A stretch of DNA of 64,000 nucleotides from JBFMGD01 sp040751775. GTDB lineage: Bacteria > Bacillota > Dethiobacteria > DTU022. The DNA is taken from contig JBFMGD010000002.1 of assembly GCA_040751775.1 (NCBI GenBank), positions 53,113-117,112 on the forward strand. Direction: 5' to 3'. The position numbers and the translations under genes are program-made. Below are positions 41,791-50,538 of the stretch, in pieces. The notes beneath the pieces were generated by a model, which was not told the origin of the DNA, did not search any database, and was given only the letters and a program-made list of their open reading frames with translations. Each line of letters opens with the position of its first letter. Position 1 is the first letter of the stretch.

Positions 41791-42293
41791 CAGCGATCGC
41801 TCCCTTCGTCGGGTTTTGAAACATTGCGGCAGCCGTGCTCCCGCTCCACGGGAAGCGGTTTACCGATCACCAGCCTGATTCCTCCGGCGATAAACAGCAG
41901 TGCCACCAACCCGGCGCTGATCATGCGGATATGGTTGTAGGAGAGATAGGTTTGCAGCCAGGGGATCGCCATACGGTTGATCAGGATCAGCGCCCCGATT
42001 GCAATTAAACCGAATCCGACCCAACGTTGTTTATCCGCCAGCCAACTCCAGGGTGCAATCTGGGCTGGCTGCACGGCTTCCGAGCCAAAGTGCTGTAAAG
42101 CGTCAAATAAGCTGTAAAACCAGATCACGGGCAGCATGTAGGCGAAGAGTGAAATGTTTAACCACTCCATTAAAAAGAGGGAGAAAAAGAAAGCGATCAT
42201 AAACTGCATCCCTCTTTCCATCCAGCCCAGGTAAAGATGGCCAAGGCCGGGCACTATGGACATGATTACGGTTACAAACTTGCTTTTGTTCAT
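41790..42293 (-). CDS. Multi-pass membrane protein of unknown function
   Basis: 167 residues with about four to five hydrophobic segments. The N-terminus KFVTVIMSIVPGLGHLYLGWMERGMQFM resembles the TM2-like or DUF5683-type opening that follows PGLGHLYLG. No catalytic motif is visible. It lies between the anti-sigma gene and the LiaF-like gene with overlapping or nearly overlapping ends (2 bases and TGATG), so the four genes form one operon. Confidence 0.65.
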   Translation of the reverse strand: MNKSKFVTVIMSIVPGLGHLYLGWMERGMQFMIAFFFSLFLMEWLNISLFAYMLPVIWFYSLFDALQHFGSEAVQPAQIAPWSWLADKQRWVGFGLIAIGALILINRMAIPWLQTYLSYNHIRMISAGLVALLFIAGGIRLVIGKPLPVEREHGCRNVSKPDEGSDR

Positions 42294-42294
42294 C

Positions 42295-42753
42295 TTAATC
42301 CTCCTCGGTTGAAAAAAACCGGTCTATTTGTTGTGTTGCCGTCTCAACAAGTTCGTCGGACCAACTGACGGCGGCCGTTTCGTTGATCATGCGGGAGAAA
42401 GAGCGGGTTTCTTTTAAAAGGACGGGTATTGCAGCGGTTACCGTGTCGAAAACACCGCCTGCGATCAGGGCGAGGGTTATCAGAGCCGCTGCCGCGTAGT
42501 TGAACAGCAGGCGGGGGCGCCGGATCCGGTTTGCTTCCTGCCGCTTTTGCGTTATGAAATTGCCGAGGCTGTTCTCGAATTCAGGCGGCAGCAGCAGGGC
42601 GGCCATCTCTTCTTCCCGTTCGCCGATCGTGGAAAGGTAGTCCTGCAAACAGCTGTCGCATTTCAGCAGATGCTGCTGCATCCGGAACCGCCGTGCTCTT
42701 TCCAGGCCGCCCCGGCTGAACAAACGCCAGTCTGCGCTGCTGTAATGTGACAT
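42295..42753 (-). CDS. Anti-sigma factor with zinc-finger-like domain
   Basis: The 152-residue protein has an N-terminal HxxxCxxC motif (QQHLLKCDSCLQDY), the signature of ZAS-type anti-sigma factors, then one membrane segment (residues about 84-103, FNYAAAALITLALIAGGVF) and a C-terminal tail outside. It lies 2 bases after the sigma factor gene, its presumed partner. GGAGGATC lies before the ATG. Confidence 0.85.
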   Translation of the reverse strand: MSHYSSADWRLFSRGGLERARRFRMQQHLLKCDSCLQDYLSTIGEREEEMAALLLPPEFENSLGNFITQKRQEANRIRRPRLLFNYAAAALITLALIAGGVFDTVTAAIPVLLKETRSFSRMINETAAVSWSDELVETATQQIDRFFSTEED

Positions 42754-42755
42754 TG

Positions 42756-43292
42756 TTACAGATCCTCCTCAAGTTGTTTTTTTAAAATCTGCCTGGCCCG
42801 GTACAGCCGTGATTCCACTGTCTTAACCGTAATCCCCGCTTCAAATGCCAGCTCGCGGTAGCTCTTTCCTTCAAACAGGTAACCGGCCATTGTTAAGCGG
42901 TACGGCGGCGGCAGGTTATTGAAGAGTGCGGTCAGGCGGTTTCTGGTCATGGCATCCAGGCATTCGTCTTCCGCCGAACGCGTTCCTGCTTTGCCATGTT
43001 CTTCAGGGGAGGCAAACGCCGTTTCGGCACGGCGCCGTTCTGCCCGGCGGCACCAGTCCACAGCCTTATGCGCGGCGATCCGGGCCAGCCAGACTTTTAG
43101 TTCGCCGCCCCGGAAAGCGGGCAGGGAACGGTAGACCTGCCAAAAAGTTTCCTGCAGCACATCCTGGGCTTGATCCGGATCCCGCACGATCGGCAGAATT
43201 ACCGCCATCAGGTAGCCTTTGTAGTGCTTTACCAGTAATGAGAAAGCTTCGTCGTCACCGCCGGCGGCTTTGTTGATCCAGTCCTGATCCAA
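42756..43292 (-). CDS. ECF-type RNA polymerase sigma factor
   Basis: The 178-residue protein has region 2 (AFSLLVKHYKGYLMAVI, DPDQAQDVLQETFWQVYRSL) and region 4 (LPPPYRLTMAGYLFEGKSYRELAF, then GITVKTVESRLYRARQIL), with no region 3, as in extracytoplasmic-function sigma factors. It heads an operon with its anti-sigma factor and two membrane proteins, suggesting response to an envelope signal. The start seems to be TTG at 43292 after GGGAGG. Confidence 0.92.
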   Translation of the reverse strand: MDQDWINKAAGGDDEAFSLLVKHYKGYLMAVILPIVRDPDQAQDVLQETFWQVYRSLPAFRGGELKVWLARIAAHKAVDWCRRAERRRAETAFASPEEHGKAGTRSAEDECLDAMTRNRLTALFNNLPPPYRLTMAGYLFEGKSYRELAFEAGITVKTVESRLYRARQILKKQLEEDL

Positions 43293-43396
43293 GAGCTGTT
43301 TACGCCTCCCTTAGTCCCTTAACATAAGACGCTCGAAACCGCCGCAACCCTGCCGGAAAAAGATAATCTGCTGCTCGGAATTTTTTTTCTGTTAAG

Positions 43397-43425
43397 ATTA
43401 TATCTTTTCCCGGGCCGGACGGCAA
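43397..43425 (-). promoter_or_regulatory. Promoter of the sigma operon
   Basis: On the - strand TTGCCG (43425-43420), 17 bases, TATAAT (43402-43397). It is a sigma-A-like promoter; I see no evident ECF-type autoregulated promoter (GGAAC/CGTC-like) in this interval. Confidence 0.6.
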
Positions 43426-43444
43426 AGCCGTTGCGGAGAGAAAA

Positions 43445-43473
43445 TTGATGAAAGCGCGCTCCTTTGGTATACT
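43445..43473 (+). promoter_or_regulatory. Promoter of the AmmeMemoRadiSam genes
   Basis: TTGATG (43445-43450), 17 bases, TATACT (43468-43473) with an upstream TGG extended -10, 51 bases before the gene start. It diverges from the sigma operon promoter. Confidence 0.7.
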
Positions 43474-43523
43474 ACTCAATAGAATTATTTAACAGCCCGG
43501 CGCATAGATAAGGAGGACTTGGC

Positions 43524-44900
43524 ATGCTGAAAGTAGTGGGCTTTTCCCCGCACCCTCCCATTATTATTCCGGATATCGGTGGAGAAAGTCTCGACCGGGC
43601 CCGGAATACGGTTGACGGTTTGCGCGAACTGTGCCGCCGGATCAAGGCGACCGGTCCGAAACGTCTGATCGTGATTACACCGCATGGTCCGATGCTGCGG
43701 GACGGTATCGCGGTGCCCGCTGTGTCGCGCCTGACAGGTGACTTCGGCGATTTCGGCGCTGCGCAGATCGCTCTTTCCTTTAGCCAGGACCTGGCCCTGC
43801 TGGAACGCCTGCAGCACGAAACCGAGGGGGAACAGGCGCGCCCGGTTCCGGTTAATAATTACCGCACGCTGGACCACGGCGCCGCCGTGCCGCTTTATTA
43901 CCTGCTTCAGGAAGGGCTTGATCTGCCGGGGCTGCTTCTGACCTTCGGCCTGCTGTCCTACCGCGCTCTCTACGATTTCGGTAAAGCCCTGCGGCGGGCG
44001 GTGGAGAGCCACGGGCTGCCGGCTGCCGTTGTGGCCAGCGGCGACCTGTCGCACCGCTTGACGCCCGGTGCTCCGGCAGGTTACAACCCGCGCGGCGCGG
44101 AATTTGATCATCTGCTGATCGAACTGTTGCGCGACGGGCGTACGGCAGAGCTGTTGACCCTGGACCGGCAACTGGTGGAAGAGGCCGGCCAGTGCGGCCT
44201 GTGCTCCTTGATCATCGCCTTGGGCATGCTTGACGGGTCGCGCTTTGAACCCGAGATCATCTCCTACGAAGGGCCGTTCGGCGTCGGTTACCTGGTCGCT
44301 TCCATAACTCCGCTTGCTGATGCCCGAACAGAACATGGAAAAGAGGCGGACCCGGCGGAAACGGCAGGCGGCGCAAAAGACGCCGGCGTCGTCGCCAGCC
44401 CGCCTGTCCGGCTGGCCAGGCAGGCTTTGGAGCACTATCTCGACCAGGGCCGGCCGATGAAGGCGCCGGAGATGCTGTCACCGGAGCTGCGTGGGCGCGC
44501 CGCCGCTTTCGTATCGTTGAAAAAAAGGGGAGTTTTGCGGGGCTGTATCGGGACGATTGAGCCGGTCCGGCCAACCCTGGCTGAAGAGATTATCGCCAAC
44601 GCGGTCAACGCCGCGGTGAACGACCCCCGATTTGAGCCCCTGAACCGGGCGGAGTTCGACGAGCTCTCCATATCGGTGGATGTGCTCAGCCCGATGGAGC
44701 GGATCAGCGGCATCGAGGAGCTTGATCCAAAAAAATTTGGTGTGCTGCTGCGCTGCGGGCACCGCAGCGGTTTGCTTTTGCCGGACCTGGAAGGGATCGA
44801 GAGCGCCGCCGAGCAGGTCGATATCGCCCGCCGCAAGGCCGGTATCGCGCCCGCCGCGCCGGTGGAACTTTATCGCTTTACCGTCACGCGTTACTACTAG
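43524..44900 (+). CDS. MEMO1-AMMECR1 fusion (AmmeMemoRadiSam system proteins B and A)
   Basis: 458 residues with two domains. Residues about 1-265 resemble the class III extradiol dioxygenase/MEMO fold (GFSPHPPIIIPDIGG, VITPHGPMLRDGIAV, LDHGAAVPLYYL, VASGDLSHRLTPGAPAG). Residues about 290-458 are an AMMECR1 domain (GRPMKAPEMLSP, AAFVSLKKRGVLRGCIGTIEP, NAVNAAVNDPRFEPL). The two occur with a radical SAM protein in the AmmeMemoRadiSam set, whose function is unknown in bacteria. The partner gene starts 3 bases downstream. Confidence 0.92.
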   Translation: MLKVVGFSPHPPIIIPDIGGESLDRARNTVDGLRELCRRIKATGPKRLIVITPHGPMLRDGIAVPAVSRLTGDFGDFGAAQIALSFSQDLALLERLQHETEGEQARPVPVNNYRTLDHGAAVPLYYLLQEGLDLPGLLLTFGLLSYRALYDFGKALRRAVESHGLPAAVVASGDLSHRLTPGAPAGYNPRGAEFDHLLIELLRDGRTAELLTLDRQLVEEAGQCGLCSLIIALGMLDGSRFEPEIISYEGPFGVGYLVASITPLADARTEHGKEADPAETAGGAKDAGVVASPPVRLARQALEHYLDQGRPMKAPEMLSPELRGRAAAFVSLKKRGVLRGCIGTIEPVRPTLAEEIIANAVNAAVNDPRFEPLNRAEFDELSISVDVLSPMERISGIEELDPKKFGVLLRCGHRSGLLLPDLEGIESAAEQVDIARRKAGIAPAAPVELYRFTVTRYY

Positions 44901-44902
44901 AG

Positions 44903-45907
44903 ATGCAAAAAGCGCAATTCTATACCAAGGAAAACGGCCGGGTTACCTGTCTCCTCTGCCCCCGCCGCTGCAACCTGGAAGAGGGGCAAGAGGGTATTTG
45001 CGGCGCGCGCCGGGTAATGGAGGGTGAGCTCTACAGCGTCAACTACGGGCTCTGCTCCGCCGTGCACTGGGATCCGGTTGAAAAGAAGCCTCTCTACCAT
45101 TTCTACCCGGGAAAATCGATCCTCTCCCTGGGCACATACGGCTGCAACCTGTTATGCCGCTTCTGCCAGAATTGGAGCATCGCCCGGGGCAAACCCACCG
45201 CGCACGACGGTTTGCCCACTACTCCGGCGGAGATCCTAGCCGCCCTGCGGCGTGAAGGCGGACCCGGAGATGTGGCCGGGGTGGCTTTTACCTATAATGA
45301 ACCGACAATTTGGTACGAATTTCTATACGATACCGCCCGCCTGGTGAAAAAAGATGGTTACCGCACTGTGATGGTGACAAACGGTTATATCGGCCGGGAG
45401 CCCCTGGAAGCTCTGCTCCCGTTCATCGACGCATTCAATATTGATGTAAAAGCCTTCAGCGATACCTTTTATCGCGCGTACTGCCGGGGCACGCGCGGCC
45501 CGGTCCTGGATACGGTTGAACTGGCTGCCGCGTACAGCCATGTGGAGATCACCTGTCTGCTCATCCCGACCCTGAATGATAATCCCGCTGAGTTGGCATC
45601 GCTGACCGACTGGCTGGCCGGCCTGTCCCCCGAGATCCCCTTGCATTTCTCCCGCTATTTCCCCCAGTACCAGATGAACCTGCCGCCCACACCCCTCGAG
45701 ACGATGGAAAAGGCCCGCGCCGACGCACACAAAAAATTGCATTATGTTTACCTCGGCAATGTGGATCTGCCCGGCGCCGCCGATACATTGTGCCCTGCAT
45801 GCGCCAATCTCCTGATCAGCCGCCGCGGCTACCATACCAGCCTCCCCGGCCTTGAACAGAGCCGCTGCCGCCGCTGTAACAGGGAAATCAGCCTGGTACT
45901 GCCTTAG
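44903..45907 (+). CDS. amrS: AmmeMemoRadiSam system radical SAM enzyme
   Basis: The 334-residue protein has the radical SAM motif GCNLLCRFCQNW (CxxxCxxC), an N-terminal cysteine set (CLLCPRRCNL..GQEGICGARR) and a C-terminal pair CPAC...CRRC that could bind zinc or another cluster. The family resembles pyruvate formate-lyase activating enzymes (GTYGCNL, NEPTIWYEFLYD, VTNGYIG, FNIDVKAFSD). Because a glycyl radical enzyme lies 11 kb away without its own activase, a link was considered, but the AmmeMemo neighbour points to the usual set instead. Confidence 0.92.
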   Translation: MQKAQFYTKENGRVTCLLCPRRCNLEEGQEGICGARRVMEGELYSVNYGLCSAVHWDPVEKKPLYHFYPGKSILSLGTYGCNLLCRFCQNWSIARGKPTAHDGLPTTPAEILAALRREGGPGDVAGVAFTYNEPTIWYEFLYDTARLVKKDGYRTVMVTNGYIGREPLEALLPFIDAFNIDVKAFSDTFYRAYCRGTRGPVLDTVELAAAYSHVEITCLLIPTLNDNPAELASLTDWLAGLSPEIPLHFSRYFPQYQMNLPPTPLETMEKARADAHKKLHYVYLGNVDLPGAADTLCPACANLLISRRGYHTSLPGLEQSRCRRCNREISLVLP

Positions 45908-46034
45908 GGCTAACCGCGGCACGCTCCAAAACACTGACCTTGTTTTTCTACAGGGGAATGTTTGCGCGCCAGTTCTTCATACTATCAAATGAGGATGTCC
46001 TAAACTCATTTATTCGGGAAAGGCGGTCTATCAA

Positions 46035-47363
46035 TTGAATTTATTGGAAGCGCTGCACTGGGTGGGCGGGGGCCCTTTGGCGGTAGTCCTGATCCTGGCC
46101 GGTTTTTACCTGACTATGCGCAGCGGTTTTATACCGTTGCGACGTTTTCCGGCTGTAGTCTATCTCACGCTCGGCACACTCTTCCGGCGGTGCGGCCGGG
46201 AAGTGAGACCAGGTGATATTTCTCCCTTCCAGGCGCTGACCACGGCTCTGGCCGCTACCGTCGGGACAGGCAACATTGCCGGCGTAGCTACGGCGATAAC
46301 TCTTGGCGGGCCGGGCGCGATCTTTTGGATGTGGGTATCCGCTTTCTTCGGCATGACTACAAAATTTAGCGAGATCGTATTGGCGGTGCACTATCGCCGC
46401 CGCACCCGCGACGGCGGCGTGGTCGGCGGCCCGATGTATGCCCTGGAACACGGTTTGGGATACCGGTTCCTCGGCTTGCTTTTTGCCCTCTTCGGCGCCA
46501 CCGCCGCTTTTGGTATCGGCAACCTGGTCCAGGCCAATTCACTGGCTGCCGTTGTCCGGGTTACCTTTGGGGTGCCTCCTCTGCTCACCGGGATTGTCCT
46601 GGCCGCTTTGATTGCAGTGGTCATTCTTGGCGGCATCCACCGCATCGGCTCGATTACCGAAAAACTGGTTCCTTCCATGGCCTTGTTCTACGTGATCAGT
46701 GCCCTGGTGATCCTGCTGCTGCACTATACGGCGCTGCCCGGTGCTCTAGCCGAAATTATCAGGGGCGCATTCACCGGCCGCGCCGCTGCCGGCGGGTTTG
46801 CCGGGGCCGGTGTGCTGCAGGGAATGCGTTACGGGGTTACGCGCGGCGTTTTCAGCAATGAAGCCGGTCTGGGCAGCGCCTCGATCGCCCATGCCGCCGC
46901 GCGGACCGACCACCCGGTGCGACAAGGTCTTTGGGGCATAATTGAAGTATTTATCGACACCCATGTAATCTGCACCCTGACGGCCCTGGTTTTGCTGGCC
47001 ACCGGCGCCTGGACCGGCTCTCAGGAGGGAGCATCTATGACCGCCGAAGCCTTTAACCGCGGCTTGCCGGGGCCGGGCAGTGTTATCGTCACCATCGGGT
47101 TGATTTTTTTTGCCTTCTCCACCCTGCTCTCCTGGTCGTACTACGGTGAAAAGTGTTTCGAATACCTCACCGCCGGCGTCGGCGGTATCTACTACCGCCT
47201 GGCCTGGATTGCTTTAATCGTAGTCGGGTCGATGGGCGGACTGCGTGCGGTTTGGGCGATCGCCGATACTCTAAACGCGTTAATGGCTTTACCGAACCTG
47301 GTTGGGCTGCTCGGCTTGAGCGGGCTGGTCTTTCAATTGAATCGCCAGTTTTGGAAAAAATAA
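46035..47363 (+). CDS. Sodium:alanine/glycine symporter (AGCS family)
   Basis: The 442-residue membrane protein has about ten to eleven hydrophobic segments and the AGCS signatures TALAATVGTGNIAGVATAI, GPGAIFWMWVSAFFGMTTKF, GGPMYALEHGLG and FSNEAGLGSASIAHAAA. It imports alanine or glycine with sodium by family knowledge. The start is TTG at 46035, with a modest AAAGGCGG site. No glycine-riboswitch-like leader was found upstream. Confidence 0.93.
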   Translation: MNLLEALHWVGGGPLAVVLILAGFYLTMRSGFIPLRRFPAVVYLTLGTLFRRCGREVRPGDISPFQALTTALAATVGTGNIAGVATAITLGGPGAIFWMWVSAFFGMTTKFSEIVLAVHYRRRTRDGGVVGGPMYALEHGLGYRFLGLLFALFGATAAFGIGNLVQANSLAAVVRVTFGVPPLLTGIVLAALIAVVILGGIHRIGSITEKLVPSMALFYVISALVILLLHYTALPGALAEIIRGAFTGRAAAGGFAGAGVLQGMRYGVTRGVFSNEAGLGSASIAHAAARTDHPVRQGLWGIIEVFIDTHVICTLTALVLLATGAWTGSQEGASMTAEAFNRGLPGPGSVIVTIGLIFFAFSTLLSWSYYGEKCFEYLTAGVGGIYYRLAWIALIVVGSMGGLRAVWAIADTLNALMALPNLVGLLGLSGLVFQLNRQFWKK

Positions 47364-47475
47364 CTGGTTATTCTACCGCCAACTTTCCCTTTCGTTGAAG
47401 GTATTTACATAAATTAAGGCGAATAAGCTATATAATCTGCTATAAAAATAGAATAGAAGAGGGATTAATTGGAAA

Positions 47476-48309
47476 GTGGCCATTTGGGATCGCATTATCG
47501 CCGCGGTATTACAATTAAACATAAGTTGGCGCGATATTGTCGATATATTAATCGTCACATACGTGTTTTATCGCTTGATTTTGGTGATTCGCGGCACCCG
47601 TGCTGAACAGATGATCAAAGCGCTGGTGGTTTTATTACTGGCCATGATCGTCAGCGACCAGCTCGGTTTTAAAACCCTGGGCTGGTTGCTCCGGCAGTTA
47701 ATGCCGGCCAGCCTGATCGCCATCCCGATTATTTTTCAGCCCGAGTTGCGCCGCGCCCTGGAGCAGTTGGGGCGGGGTAAGCTATTTCAGCGCACTTATT
47801 GGAACTGGAACCCGCAGGAATTCGACCACCTGTTGGATGAGATGACCAAAGCGATTCCCGTACTGGTCAAGAAGCGTATCGGCGCGCTGATCATCATCGA
47901 GCGGGAGACAGGCCTCAAGGATTGGATCGATACCGGTATTCCCGTTGACGGGGTTATCTCAGCCGAACTGCTGGTGAATATCTTCTTCCCGCGCAGCCCG
48001 TTGCACGACGGTGCGGTTGTGATCCGCGGTAACCAGATTGTAGCAGCCGGCTGTTACCTGCCGCTGACCGACGATCCGTACCTGAACAAAGAGCTTGGCA
48101 CGAGGCACCGGGCCGGTATCGGCGTTTCAGAGCAATCAGATGCCGTGGCCATCATCGTCTCTGAAGAAACCGGGATCATCTCCATTGCTCATAACGGCGT
48201 CCTGACCCGTTACTTGGACGAAAAGAGACTGCGGTCGATCTTGACGGAGCTTTGCGCGCCGCCCCGGGGTGAGGGCATTAGTTTCTGGCCGTGGAGGAAT
48301 AGTAAATAA
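47476..48309 (+). CDS. cdaA: Diadenylate cyclase CdaA
   Basis: Makes cyclic di-AMP from two ATP. The 277-residue protein has three N-terminal membrane segments and the DAC domain with the catalytic DGA (SPLHDGAVVIRGN) and RHR (LGTRHRAGIGVSEQSDA) motifs. The start is GTG at 47476 after weak GAGGGATT. The order cdaA-ybbR-glmM is conserved in Firmicutes and links c-di-AMP to cell wall synthesis. Confidence 0.96.
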   Translation: MAIWDRIIAAVLQLNISWRDIVDILIVTYVFYRLILVIRGTRAEQMIKALVVLLLAMIVSDQLGFKTLGWLLRQLMPASLIAIPIIFQPELRRALEQLGRGKLFQRTYWNWNPQEFDHLLDEMTKAIPVLVKKRIGALIIIERETGLKDWIDTGIPVDGVISAELLVNIFFPRSPLHDGAVVIRGNQIVAAGCYLPLTDDPYLNKELGTRHRAGIGVSEQSDAVAIIVSEETGIISIAHNGVLTRYLDEKRLRSILTELCAPPRGEGISFWPWRNSK

Positions 48310-48311
48310 TT

Positions 48312-48992
48312 ATGGAAAAGTTTTTGCGTAGCAACCATTTTGCTAAAGGACTGGCGCTCTTCCTGGCTGTAGCGCTGTGGCTTTTTGTAATCGGAGATTC
48401 GATCACCCGCACCACACCCTCACGCAAGCTGATCGAGGGAGTCCCCCTTGTCTATGAAAACATGGAGGCGGGCCTGGTGGTGACCAGCCTGCCCGCTGCA
48501 GTCAACGTCACCCTGGAGGGCTTGCCCGAAGCTTTTGACGGGTTGATGATTGATGAATTGGAGGCTTACGTGGATCTGGCGGAAAAAGAACCCGGTATAT
48601 ACCGGCTCCGGGTACGCGGCAAGCCGCCCCGCGGCCTTACCCTGGTTGTCTTTACTCCTGAAGAGGTCGAAGTGGTGATCGAACCGCTGCAGTCCGCCTC
48701 TTACAATGTCTACGCGGAGTTTTACGGCACCCCCGCGCCTGGTTGGTCCAGGCAGAGTTTTAGTTACGAACCGATGCAGGTCAGGGCCGAGGCGCCCCAG
48801 CCTGTCTTGGAACAGATTAGCCGGATCGTACTGCGTATTGATCAGAGCGGTATGAGTGAAGAGAATCGAGGCGAGCTGGCGCCTGTTGTGCTCGGATTGC
48901 AAGGCGAAGAGTTGACGGGTGTGTCGCTTGTCCCCGAAAAAATTACGTTCATAATCAACCTGGTTAAAAACGAAGATAATGGATTAGATTGA
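48312..48992 (+). CDS. cdaR: YbbR-domain regulator of CdaA (CdaR)
   Basis: 226 residues with one N-terminal membrane anchor (residues about 14-30, ALFLAVALWLFVIG) and extracellular YbbR-type repeats (VPLVYENMEAGLVVTSLPAAV, then the second from about residue 130). Members usually bind and modulate CdaA. It is shorter than the Bacillus protein, with about two repeats instead of four. It starts two bases after cdaA. Confidence 0.9.
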   Translation: MEKFLRSNHFAKGLALFLAVALWLFVIGDSITRTTPSRKLIEGVPLVYENMEAGLVVTSLPAAVNVTLEGLPEAFDGLMIDELEAYVDLAEKEPGIYRLRVRGKPPRGLTLVVFTPEEVEVVIEPLQSASYNVYAEFYGTPAPGWSRQSFSYEPMQVRAEAPQPVLEQISRIVLRIDQSGMSEENRGELAPVVLGLQGEELTGVSLVPEKITFIINLVKNEDNGLD

Positions 48993-49057
48993 TCAGATAT
49001 GCTGACGGTTGTGAAAAGCAGTAATAAAGTAATTGGTTGCGATTTGGAGGTTGAATA

Positions 49058-50401
49058 TTGGGAAAATTGTTCGGAACTGACGGGATTCGGGGAGTGGCCA
49101 ACCGGGACCTTACCCCGGAACTGGCTTACAAGATCGGTCGAATTGCCGCGTACCTGTTGGGTCGAGAAGAAAGCCGGCCTCTGTTTGTGATCGGGCGTGA
49201 CACCCGCCTTTCCGGGACCATGCTCGAAGGCTCCCTTGTGGCTGGAATTACCTCCACCGGAGCCGTGGCGCACCTGCTCGGGGTGGCTTCCACTCCGGCG
49301 GTGTCGTTTGCCACCCGCCGCCTGCAAGCTACCGCCGGAGTCGTTATCTCGGCTTCACACAACCCGATTGAATACAACGGTTTGAAGATATTTGATCGGC
49401 GCGGCATGAAATTGCCCGACACCCTGGAAGAAGAGATTGAAAAGGTCTATTTGGCCTCGACAGATGACATGCCCCGCCCGGAAGGCGATTGCGTCGGGCA
49501 GGCGCTCTACGACCATGACTCGTTGGATCACTATCTTTCTTTTCTCAAAGAGACGGCGCCCTCCCTGGACGGGATGCGCCTGGTGGTGGATTGCGGGCAC
49601 GGCGCCTGCTGCCGCGTGGCCGAAGATTTGCTGCGCTCTCTGGGGGCGGCGGTGGTCATGCTGCACGATACACCGGACGGAGGCCGCATCAATGTCAATT
49701 GCGGCGCCACCGATACCGCGGATTTGCAGCAAGAGGTAATCCGTGTGGGCGCAAACCTGGGCCTGGCTTTTGACGGTGATGCCGACCGGCTGATCGCCGT
49801 GGATGAAAAAGGTAACCAGGTAGACGGTGATGCCGTGATGGCGATCTGTGCGCTTGACCTGGTTCGGCAAGGCCGGCTGAAAAACAATACCCTGGTTGCT
49901 ACCGTGATGAGCAACGGCGGCCTCGATATTTTAGGTGAAGAACACGGCTTTTCAGTAATCCGCACCGCCGTGGGAGACCGCTTCGTATTGGAGCGGATGC
50001 TCGCGGGCGGTTACAATTTAGGCGGCGAACAGTCGGGCCATGTGATCTTTGCCGACTACTCTACCACCGGCGACGGTCTGTTAACCGCCCTGCAGCTGTT
50101 GAAGGTAGTGCGGCGGCAGGAGCGGCCCCTGTCGGAACTGGCGTCGCGCTTAACCCGGCTGCCCCAGGTGCTGCATAACCAGGTAGTGCGCAATCAAGAA
50201 GGTTGGGAGAAGAAAGAGGCCATTACCGCTGCCGTGCGCGAAGTTGAGGCTGCGCTCGGCCGATATGGGCGAGTCCTTGTCCGCGCTTCGGGAACCGAAC
50301 CGCTGATCCGGGTCATGCTGGAAGCGCCCCTGCCGGAAGATAAGCTGCGGGAGTATGCTCAGCTCCTGGCCGGGATCATCGTCCGGGAACAAGCCGGCTA
50401 A
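49058..50401 (+). CDS. glmM: Phosphoglucosamine mutase
   Basis: Converts glucosamine-6-phosphate to glucosamine-1-phosphate for peptidoglycan precursors. The 447 residues begin GKLFGTDGIRGVAN, have the phosphoserine site VISASHNP with Ser100, the metal loop LAFDGDADRLIAV and the phosphate-binding VRASGTEPLIRVM. The start is TTG at 49058, with TGGAGG 6 bases upstream. Part of the cdaA-cdaR-glmM block. Confidence 0.97.
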   Translation: MGKLFGTDGIRGVANRDLTPELAYKIGRIAAYLLGREESRPLFVIGRDTRLSGTMLEGSLVAGITSTGAVAHLLGVASTPAVSFATRRLQATAGVVISASHNPIEYNGLKIFDRRGMKLPDTLEEEIEKVYLASTDDMPRPEGDCVGQALYDHDSLDHYLSFLKETAPSLDGMRLVVDCGHGACCRVAEDLLRSLGAAVVMLHDTPDGGRINVNCGATDTADLQQEVIRVGANLGLAFDGDADRLIAVDEKGNQVDGDAVMAICALDLVRQGRLKNNTLVATVMSNGGLDILGEEHGFSVIRTAVGDRFVLERMLAGGYNLGGEQSGHVIFADYSTTGDGLLTALQLLKVVRRQERPLSELASRLTRLPQVLHNQVVRNQEGWEKKEAITAAVREVEAALGRYGRVLVRASGTEPLIRVMLEAPLPEDKLREYAQLLAGIIVREQAG

Positions 50402-50437
50402 AGATGTGGGGTGTGGAGATAAAAAAACCGAAGGAGG

Positions 50438-50476
50438 TGGTTGATGGACTAGTAAACGGTTACCAACCAGTTTTTT
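50438..50476 (+). terminator. Probable terminator after glmM
   Basis: TGGTTG (50438-50443) pairs with CAACCA (50464-50469), with an inner GTAA/TTAC stem, and G plus six T follow. It lies 36 bases after glmM. The long loop and bulge make it weaker than others here. Confidence 0.5.
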
Positions 50477-50538
50477 AGCGCAAACAATAACCACTTTATC
50501 ATATCGCTATCGAAACCGTGAGGAAATGAGGGATTAAC

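Noticed and set aside
44903..45907. AmrS as the activase of the glycyl radical enzyme
   Set aside because: It resembles activases in its core, but its fusion-partner neighbour and N-terminal cysteine set place it in the AmmeMemoRadiSam family, and it is 11 kb away.
45908..46034. Possible glycine riboswitch before the AGCS symporter
   Set aside because: No tandem glycine-aptamer signatures are visible in the 127 bases.
48999..49190. 63-residue frame before glmM
   Set aside because: It overlaps the true glmM start in another frame and has no features.
50402..50538. Possible glmS ribozyme upstream of glmS
   Set aside because: The conserved AGCGCC-type core is absent and the interval is short and holds a terminator-like hairpin instead.
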